From assembly GCA_011763485.2 (NCBI GenBank), contig JAANSK020189989.1, positions 1 through 24,724 on the forward strand: a DNA stretch of 24,724 nt. Direction: 5' to 3'. Within the stretch, counting starts at the first letter, position 1. Each line of letters starts with the position of its first letter. This stretch comes from Isoetes engelmannii. Lineage: Eukaryota; Streptophyta; Lycopodiopsida; Isoetales; Isoetaceae. This document shows positions 20,601 to 24,724 of the stretch, one piece after another. Both the position numbers and the translations under genes were made by a program. The notes beneath the pieces were generated by a model. That model saw only the letters and a list, made by a program, of their open reading frames with translations. It ran no database searches and was not told where the DNA came from.

Positions 20601-20958
20601 ACAGTAGAATCTCTGTTTTCAAGCGCCTCTGATGGAACCAGTTTGCCCAAGTCCACATCTACCATTCCAGCTCCAGGCTGCTCCATCAGATCATCTCTCT
20701 TACGCAGAGATCCTTCTATCTTACTAGAACCAATCATATGAAAGGAAACTACTAAATCCGGCACTAATTGAAATCTTACAAGCTTATACCTTGAGATTAA
20801 CTCCGCAGCTCTGGCGCTTACGAAAAACGAAAACAGGTTAGACCCTGCGGTAGGGCTCCATTACCTACCCCTAAGGAGCTCTGGTTTAACCGATACTAAA
20901 ATCGGGATTTTTCTGCTATTTACTACGGATACGCAAAGACTTCGTCATATTCTTCCAT
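14659..20958 (-). CDS. Tandem-Agenet domain protein, G2484-1-like
   Basis: Exons in transcript order: 20958-20927, 20816-20475 (or split by a 66-base intron, 20789-20724), 20189-18927, 18859-18801, 18689-16948, 16802-16694, 16574-16400, 16282-16215, 15833-15721, 15641-14904, 14769-14659. All introns are GT-AG, all phases fit, giving 1,583 residues (1,561 if split). Start MEEYDEVFAYP is inferred; ATG at 20737 is the alternative (1,546 residues). Visible parts: acidic Ser/Thr-rich region 125-525; conserved VQLRAQILVYGSLIQG near 532-547; basic KAKRRRK about 796; Ala-rich helical region about 867-1027 with AAALQAKLMANEA; Agenet 1 about 1141-1207; basic RKRRRAAIG; Agenet 2 about 1226-1290; IPKPTKKRKFM about 1365; C-terminal LLEGLQSS. 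These match the plant G2484-1 family (Arabidopsis about 2,000 residues). Agenet domains belong to the Royal superfamily, so chromatin or methyl-mark binding is inferred, not shown. Confidence 0.9.
19098..19295 (-). repeat. In-frame 99-bp tandem duplication inside the Agenet gene
   Basis: GGATCCTGGCTAGTTTGACT begins at 19101 and again at 19200. The 99-base unit codes for 33 residues beginning PACPENDKSA and containing SQTSQDP, present twice in a row. The frame is kept, so the duplication lengthens the acidic N-terminal region without breaking the protein. Confidence 0.9.
20724..20789 (-). other. Possible 66-nt intron or in-frame coding segment
   Basis: The segment begins GTATAAG after CAAG and ends TTCTAG. 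It is 66 bases long and open throughout in the coding frame, so both spliced and retained forms would be translatable, differing by 22 residues. It is near the lower limit of plant intron length. Confidence 0.35.
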
Positions 20959-21417
20959 CCAAACTTCCGGCAGGCACAGAATCTACTCAGCTACTCCACT
21001 TTCTTCTACTTATTGCAAAATGAACTGGATTTGGACCTGGGCTTGGTTGCTCAGGCAAAAGGTGCGGGTGTATGTCAGTGAAGCAGACAAAGACACGCAC
21101 CAGGACAAGAGGAACAGTATAAACTGAGTCGGGTTTAGCTAAGTCGGATTTTTACGAGCTGAACAGAATAAAATAAACAGAGTAAAGCAGAGCTAGCCGG
21201 AGGAGCCATAGCTGTGGCAATCAACACTGTTGTTTGTTTTGTGTTTTTTCAATGATGAGCTGGCAATGTCGGCTCTGTTGTTATTCTTATGCTTGAATAT
21301 ATACGCACCAACACCACAGCTTTCAGATATCACCTAATCGCCCCTATAGATAGGTCTACCATTGGTCAAGGACTTTCTTTCTTCCCTAACGTTGTTAGGA
21401 GACCCATTCCAATTTAT
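20959..21417. other. 5' flank and probable promoter/5' UTR of the Agenet gene
   Basis: No coding frame is supported. On the minus strand this is the upstream region of the Agenet gene. I could not fix a TATA box; TTTATACTG (minus strand, near 21115-21123) is weak. The far end merges with the hairpin that starts at 21418. Confidence 0.4.
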
Positions 21418-21511
21418 AATGTGTGTGGGCAGGCCCTTATGCAGGGTAAGGGCTTAGTGAACCGTGTTAGCAGCAAGACCCTGCGAACGAAAGGGCCTGC
21501 CCATGCACATT
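21418..21511. ncRNA. 94-nt hairpin with miRNA-precursor-like stem (candidate)
   Basis: 21418-21438 can pair with 21491-21511 over 21 consecutive positions: 13 perfect pairs (TGGGCAGGCCCTT with AAGGGCCTGCCCA), two G-U wobbles on the plus transcript, and AATGTG with CACATT at the base. A second helix, GCAGGGT (21441-21447) with ACCCTGC (21478-21484), follows an asymmetric internal loop of 2 and 6 bases, leaving a 30-base terminal loop. The geometry fits a plant miRNA precursor, but a small inverted-repeat transposon remnant is equally possible. Expression is unknown. Confidence 0.35.
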
Positions 21512-21562
21512 ACCCATAGTAATGCATCTGCTATTATCAGAACATCATCCCACATGGAGCAT

Positions 21563-21722
21563 TGATTTATAGCAAGTTCTAGCGATTCTAGAGAATTCGA
21601 TCCTTGAATGTGTCTGTGGGGCATTCCCGAGACACCGGCATAAATGGGTAGAAACGATTACTCATAAATGTTTAGACGGTTTTGCCCAGTTGGTTAAGGG
21701 CATGTCGGTTAGGAACGTTACA
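21563..21722 (+). repeat. Left LTR of the TRIM
   Basis: The part from 21595 to 21722 aligns without gaps to 21896-22023. It ends GTTACA directly before the primer binding site. The 5' boundary is inferred by length from the right LTR, and its first 30 or so bases are not recognisably the same. Confidence 0.75.
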
Positions 21723-21724
21723 AT

Positions 21725-21735
21725 TGGTATCAGAG
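21725..21735 (+). other. Primer binding site (initiator Met tRNA)
   Basis: TGGTATCAGAG is complementary to the 3' end of plant initiator methionine tRNA and sits two bases after the left LTR, the usual place for the reverse-transcription primer site. Confidence 0.9.
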
Positions 21736-21865
21736 TAGGTCTCGAGTTCGGTTCTCCATGGGTGCTTATATACATGTGTAACTTGGTAACCACCCACTCA
21801 GTGGTATACTGGCTAAGTCATTGCCTTGGATGCTCGAGGACGAGCATAGCTCTAGTGGGAGAGAT

Positions 21866-22023
21866 TGTAACGGGCCCATGGTAGACCGCTCGAGTATTCG
21901 ATCCTTGAATGTGCCCGTGGGGCGTTCCCCAGACACCGACATAAATGGGTAGAAGCGACTACTCATAAATGTCTAGACGGTTTTGCCCAGTTGGTTAAGG
22001 GCATGTTGGTTAGGAACGTTACA
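21866..22023 (+). repeat. Right LTR of the TRIM
   Basis: The LTR is 158 bases long. It begins TGTAAC and ends GTTACA, a perfect 6-base terminal inverted repeat of the TG...CA type, and is preceded by the purine-rich tract at 21854-21864. Confidence 0.88.
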
Positions 22024-23429
22024 TAAGCTACCTGGGAATTGCTTCTTGGTTGGTGGCGACCGACGTTAACCGGGAGATGCAAACCGGGAATCGTTGACCA
22101 GTTAGCTTATCTTAACAATACCATAATCGGAGAGTGTTTTCTTTGTCGCCGATGTTTGCTTCTTCGATCTCGAGCTCCTGGCTATGGTGTCTGTAGGCTC
22201 TCCATGTCATGGCACTGCTTTTCTCTAGGACCTAGAACACCATCGATGGATCTGTCCGGTAGCTTCCGTCTAAGATCAACGGTGTAACAGGTCGTAAGGA
22301 ATTTGTGTTCCTAATTGTCATTCCTTGATATTGGTACGGGATAGAAGTCGATGCTAGATTACACCACCGACAAAAAAACACGACTCAATTCTATGAACGG
22401 GCAAATAATTCGAGCCTGTAATGCGATGAAATAGCCTTTGCACGATCATTACCTTATGTGGAATGTCGGTGGGTGAGAATGTCATTCTATATGCGTTGGT
22501 GCCATGGCAGTGAATGGCAAACCAAGGAGCTCAATTAGGGACGACTTAGAACTGTTGTGGCATTGACTCGTGACATAAGGTACTTCTATAGTATCATGGC
22601 AGTGACTCATGGCACAGGACACTTCTATATTGGAGTTTCAAAGGTGTAGGTTGATCATGAAAATGAGAATGGCAAGCCAATGTACAAGAATGCACACTTG
22701 TAACGTGATCCTTCTCCAAAATGGACCTTGCGCCCATGCCCAATGTCATTGTAAATGAGAGTGTAATTGTCTTATTCTATGGGTTTGTGGGTTTTCTAAT
22801 GTAAAACTATCATCTTATGTCACACAAATGTACTAATCGTTTGCAAGATGTTACAACCAGATTAAGGACCGATTTCTTAAGGACCAAAGAATAGCCACTT
22901 TCTAAGGCATCTGCCTACTTTCAATTGCACATCTATTTTTCGCGACTCTTTCGTCAGAACATATTTTCAAAAAGAGCCAATTGACAATCATTCACTTCTA
23001 TATTATGACCAGTTCAATTGCACATAAAACTTATATGATTGAATTGTTTCACTTTCATTTACTATTACGTGAGGCATAAGAAACTCGTGACCACTTATCA
23101 TATCTAGTATTCTTATGCACGAGACAACATCTTTGTGTGTTCTCATGAGATTTTTGACATAAAGAGTACTAAATCGTTTTATAAGTAACAGATCAAATTG
23201 GCGGTAAATGTGAGTACTTTTTGTAAAATGTACATTTCATAGTTGTAAGGTTGGTGCAATGCTATCACATGAATGGGGTGGTGATAGTTTTACCCCATGT
23301 AAGTGTGATACTATGGTATATTCAACCATATCCAAAAATGCGCACAGGATTTTGGAGTCACATAAAAAATCAAGTCCACAGCAAAATAAAAACCTCACTT
23401 GTTTGTGATGTGATACTATACCTTATGGG
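22024..23429. other. Intergenic, no gene recognised
   Basis: Open frames here (for example 22039-22287 and 23251-23469 on the plus strand) match nothing I know and show no splice or start support. The stretch contains a degenerate short repeat at 22556-22630 and is AT-rich toward the right. Confidence 0.45.
22556..22630. repeat. Degenerate tandem repeat, about 39-bp period
   Basis: TGTGGCATTGACTCGTGAC...TACTTCTATA at 22556-22590 is echoed by CATGGCAGTGACTCATGGC...CACTTCTATA at 22595-22629. A partial third echo (CATGGCAGTGAATGGC) lies at about 22503-22518. Confidence 0.6.
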
Positions 23430-23870
23430 ACTCTTGTGTGTTAGAGTTATCACTATTGGTGCATGCTGATAACTAGTTATTAGTATTGTTGGAGTATTGA
23501 TAACTAGTTACCAGTGTTATTCCACCAATATAAGCCCGATAAGGTGGTTATCCATCTTTGTCGCAGCCGATAACCAAAGATGCGTGGTCTCAATTGTATG
23601 TCCTCGATACCAGTATTTGACACGTAAAAGCTTCAGCCCTAGCGGGCCTCGGGCTTACGTGCCAAATATCTAGCCTCAGACGTACAACCTCAGTCACGCA
23701 TTTTTGGTTATCAGCTTTGGCTAGACCAATAACGTTATCTTATCAAACTCTTGTGTGTAAACTGAGAGTTCTTGTATTCTGATTATCAGTATTGGTACAG
23801 TATCAGTACTGGTGTCCCTGACCTCTATCAAATTTCACCTATATAAGCCCGATAAGGCAATTATCATACT
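23430..23870. repeat. Diverged direct repeat (317-bp period) with TATA-like box
   Basis: ACTCTTGTGTGT begins at 23430 and 23747. The following about 120 bases align loosely and each copy ends with TATAAGCCCGATAAGG (23529-23544 and 23841-23856). The right copy reads CTATATAAGCCCGATAAGG, a good TATA box. Paired copies of a TATA-containing segment look like fragments of LTRs or of a duplicated element end, but terminal dinucleotides and a target duplication were not found. Confidence 0.6.
23566..23715. repeat. 150-bp imperfect palindrome
   Basis: The left arm starts GCCGATAACCAAAGATGCGTG at about 23566 (quoted in part) and the right arm ends CGCATTTTTGGTTATCAGC at 23715. Their reverse complements match over about 72-78 bases with scattered differences, including GATAACCAAA, ATGCGTG and CACGTAA blocks, and they meet near 23643. 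It lies between the two copies of the 317-bp-period repeat. It is MITE-like or a foldback element. Confidence 0.75.
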
Positions 23871-23955
23871 TCGCCTCTTCTACACCTATAACCTTACTTT
23901 GATTGAAATGATCACCAGTCCCCAAAATATAGCGACCAACACATCAAAGCTTTAA

Positions 23956-23976
23956 TGCCCCTAATGAACAGGGGCA
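23956..23976. repeat. Hairpin 1: TGCCCCT / AGGGGCA
   Basis: A perfect 7-bp stem with a 7-base loop. A second hairpin with the same GCCCCT core lies 77 bases to the right. Confidence 0.7.
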
Positions 23977-24032
23977 CAAGTACATCTCTACAACGCTTAG
24001 ATGCTCCTATTCCACACAAATACTTTGTTGGA

Positions 24033-24053
24033 TTGCCCCTTGTTAAGGGGCAA
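24033..24053. repeat. Hairpin 2: TTGCCCCTT / AAGGGGCAA
   Basis: A perfect 9-bp stem with a 3-base loop (GTT), followed at 24057 by a GTTAGGGGGAGGGTGGG purine run. The core matches hairpin 1. Confidence 0.75.
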
Positions 24054-24724
24054 TTCGTTAGGGGGAGGGTGGGTTTTAGTATATTTTGGCGTATTATAGG
24101 CATATCTTATGATCTGACAGCCACTATCACAGATCATTTTTCTGGGGGTGGAAAACTTTTTGTTATTTCTCGTCTGAATATGCTCTAACGTTTTTCATGT
24201 TTTCGATGCCAACTTTTTTTCACGGCAACGGAAAGTTATTTTACCCTATCCCCTTTCAATTTATATTCTTTTTTCTTCTGAACCCTCCCTTTCTAGCTTC
24301 CATCTACTTATCCAATGTTATTCCTTATGTTTCTTGCATACTATATTTCTTGCCCGTGCAATAGAGTTTGGGCTATTGTCCAACTCTTTTGCAGGAGCAT
24401 CAAAGTGTCTTAGATTTAGAGCTTCTATAGGAAGCTAAAATCTATGCTTTTTAGTCCTGCTAAATTGAATGATTTTCAAGTGGTTCAAATGTATCTAAAA
24501 CAACATGAAGGTATAGCTTAACAATGTTATGATGCTGGACGTCTATGGATGGAGGAGAGAGTTGCTGAGGCGGTTGCCCTGGTCGGTTGCTGAGGGACGG
24601 CTGGGGAGATCACTTTCGATGGCCCCTGCGCGATCGGATTCGCAGCCCAAGGCTGCCGGAGTAGTGGATTCACATGCTTTGAGCTTGAAGCCCAGGGAGA
24701 TGGCGAGAAGAAAGGCTCCTGCAG
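24054..24724. other. Intergenic, no gene recognised
   Basis: The stretch is AT- and pyrimidine-rich to about 24360. From about 24570 the composition turns GC-rich and one plus-strand frame stays open to the window end (reads RLGRSLSMAPARSD). This might be the start of an exon or element beyond the window; nothing was recognised. Confidence 0.35.

Larger units (their letters stand above)
21563..22023 (+). mobile_element. TRIM (terminal-repeat retrotransposon in miniature)
   Basis: A non-coding LTR retroelement about 430-460 bases long. It comprises a left LTR ending at 21722, a primer binding site complementary to initiator Met tRNA (21725-21735), a 143-base internal region, a purine tract AGTGGGAGAGA (21854-21864), and a right LTR at 21866-22023 bounded by TGTAAC and GTTACA. 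The internal stem TGCTCG-AGGA-CGAGCA (21831-21846) resembles the CTCGAGGACGAGC block near the 3' end of many plant gypsy elements. Over 128 alignable bases the LTRs differ at 9 positions (about 93% identity), suggesting an insertion some millions of years old under usual plant rates. It codes for nothing and depends on other elements. The first 30 or so bases of the left LTR do not match the right one, and no target-site duplication is evident. Confidence 0.85.

Noticed and set aside
21289-21519. 76-codon plus-strand ORF
   Set aside because: Its 3' half is the hairpin at 21418-21511 and the translation resembles nothing; it is more likely a chance frame over a structured region.
21682-21701. 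A true tRNA gene
   Set aside because: Only a D-arm-like segment is present; no acceptor stem, anticodon arm or properly spaced T-arm can be formed.
24033-24053. Hairpin as an intrinsic terminator
   Set aside because: Rho-independent terminators are bacterial. This is plant nuclear DNA and no T run follows the stem.

Overview
The window looks like nuclear DNA of a land plant. The evidence is a multi-exon gene with short GT-AG introns for a plant-specific tandem-Agenet protein, pieces of three other plant gene families (auxin response factor, GH17 beta-1,3-glucanase, ascorbate peroxidase), a worn Ty3/gypsy element and a small TRIM element primed by initiator Met tRNA. Compact introns and the style of the gypsy element suggest a seed-free plant such as a fern, but that is a guess. 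There are no prokaryotic features, CRISPR arrays, rRNA or tRNA genes.

Layout, left to right. 1-2050: short tandem repeats, two unrecognised small ORFs and one orphan exon of an auxin response factor. 2050-9665: an old, heavily broken Ty3/gypsy retrotransposon (gag, protease, RT, RNase H, integrase in order, no LTRs recognised), interrupted at about 5.1-6.95 kb by unrelated sequence that holds a recent 372-bp tandem duplication. 9666-11434: no gene recognised, with inverted repeats. 11435-12699: a decayed GH17 glucanase 3' end facing an intronless, frame-broken ascorbate peroxidase copy. 12700-14600: simple repeats, a C tract and unidentified coding debris on the minus strand.

14659-20958 (minus strand) is the only gene that looks alive: about 12-13 exons, all junctions GT-AG and phase-consistent, giving a protein of about 1,560-1,583 residues like the Arabidopsis G2484-1 family (alanine-rich segment, two Agenet domains, conserved C-terminal motif). 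It is the main product of this window.

20959-24724 is intergenic. It holds a 94-bp hairpin with a 21-bp paired stem, a TRIM retroelement with both LTRs, primer binding site and polypurine tract, and a 150-bp palindrome set inside a 317-bp-period direct repeat that carries a TATA-like box. No new multi-gene system was found. The best leads are the TRIM with tRNA-like boxes at its LTR end, the miRNA-like hairpin, and the palindrome/repeat block.
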